Part shown: one piece after another, positions 21,080 to 21,539 of the stretch
Position numbering within the stretch: position 1 is the stretch's first letter
Layout of the letters: the number at the start of each line of letters is the position of its first letter
Origin: Tieghemiomyces parasiticus
Taxonomy: Eukaryota > Kickxellomycota > Dimargaritomycetes > Dimargaritales > Dimargaritaceae
Assembly: GCA_027575765.1 (NCBI GenBank)
Contig: JANBPT010000825.1
Location: forward strand, 1 to 21,539
Direction: 5' to 3'
Length of the DNA: 21,539 nt
Notes under the pieces: generated by a model
Database searches by the model: none
Told to the model about the DNA's origin: nothing
Seen by the model: the letters and a program-made list of their open reading frames with translations, nothing else
Program-made: the position numbers and the translations under genes

Positions 21080-21470
21080 AGGTATACATTAATCGTGGTG
21101 GTCAAGTATGGACTTCATGGCTTTCGGGATCCCGCTTCACCAATAAACCAGACAAGCTTCCAAAGTGCCAATAACCTACAAGATTCATTGAGTACCAGCT
21201 ACGGCACTTCAAATTGAATGTGTGCCAACTTCTCTCCTTGTTTGGTTGTAGATACAGCCAACGTTGAAGTAATAAATACGTATCCAGGTTTGTTAAGTTA
21301 CAATGCCCCTTGTTGAGACGGTTGGCTTTATCTATGGCGTTAACCGATTAACATCCCCAGTATGTAGGCATCTGACACGCATCCGCCGACGCTTGGACCT
21401 AGGTAGATATGGACCGGGGTAAGGGTGGTGGAATAGTAATTTCTTCCAAATCGTCTGGGCGGCCATGCTT
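21080..21470. other. Convergent 3' intergenic region
   Basis: This spacer lies between the EFG1 stop and the stop of the partial minus-strand gene. It holds two AATAAA hexamers on the plus strand (21142 and 21271) and no open frame of note. Confidence 0.6.
21142..21147 (+). terminator. Polyadenylation signal of EFG1
   Basis: AATAAA lies 63 bases after the EFG1 stop codon, a normal distance for a cleavage and polyadenylation signal. A second AATAAA at 21271–21276 could serve as a distal site. Confidence 0.5.
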
Positions 21471-21539
21471 TTACTCGCCACGGGCCTCTTCCCGCTCCTG
21501 ACGCTTCTTGGCCTTGTGCATGTTGATACGCCGTACGAA
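21471..21539 (-). CDS. C-terminal end of an unidentified gene (partial)
   Basis: The minus strand is open from the window edge to TAA at 21471–21473 and encodes 22 residues ending HKAKKRQEREEARGE. The composition is highly charged with Lys/Arg and Glu, like the tail of a nucleic-acid-binding or ribosome-associated protein, and codon use is GC-rich as in neighbouring genes. The fragment is too short to assign. It could also be a chance open frame. Confidence 0.35.
   Translation of the reverse strand, partial: FVRRINMHKAKKRQEREEARGE

Noticed and set aside
1..21539. CRISPR arrays, transposons or defence-type gene clusters
   Set aside because: No regularly spaced direct repeats, terminal inverted repeats with target duplications, or transposase, integrase or reverse-transcriptase motifs were seen in any frame.

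Overview
The window is nuclear DNA of a fungus. Genes are separated by 0.4–1.8 kb spacers, starts sit in CC(A)CCATG contexts, GT-AG introns are mostly 130–230 bp, and the proteins are eukaryotic (PDS5, EFG1, cyclophilin-40, a ZIP3/RNF212 RING protein). There is no operon structure. GC-rich codon use and the gene content would suit an early-diverging fungus, but that placement is an inference from style, not a database match.

Layout. 1–1824: no supported gene. 1825–3405 (+): multi-exon RING/coiled-coil protein of the ZIP3/RNF212 meiotic crossover family, with an uncertain 3' end. 3406–5298: spacer and leader. 5299–7128 (+): single-exon bacterial-type [4Fe-4S] L-serine dehydratase carrying a mitochondrial-type presequence. 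7598–8695 (-): secreted SMP-30/NHL-like beta-propeller, convergent with the dehydratase. 8696–10264: spacer. 10265–11541 (-): two-exon cyclophilin-40. 12048–13375 (-): two-exon secreted protein of unknown family. 13376–14789: divergent intergenic region with CGCG-core elements near PDS5. 14790–18820 (+): two-exon PDS5 cohesin regulator. 19512–21079 (+): five-exon EFG1 18S rRNA maturation factor. 21471–21539 (-): the last 22 codons of an unidentified gene.

The genes do not form a pathway. Two concern meiotic or mitotic chromosomes (ZIP3-like, PDS5), one ribosome biogenesis (EFG1), one Hsp90 co-chaperoning (CYP40), one serine catabolism, and two are exported. Most value lies in exon models that simple open-frame reading misses: the real PDS5 start, the spliced signal-peptide exon of the unknown secreted protein, the five-exon EFG1, and the ZIP3-like gene. 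The most unusual gene is the Fe-S serine dehydratase, whose cluster cysteines and C-terminal cysteine are fully preserved. I see no CRISPR array, rRNA, convincing tRNA, transposon or bacterial-style system.
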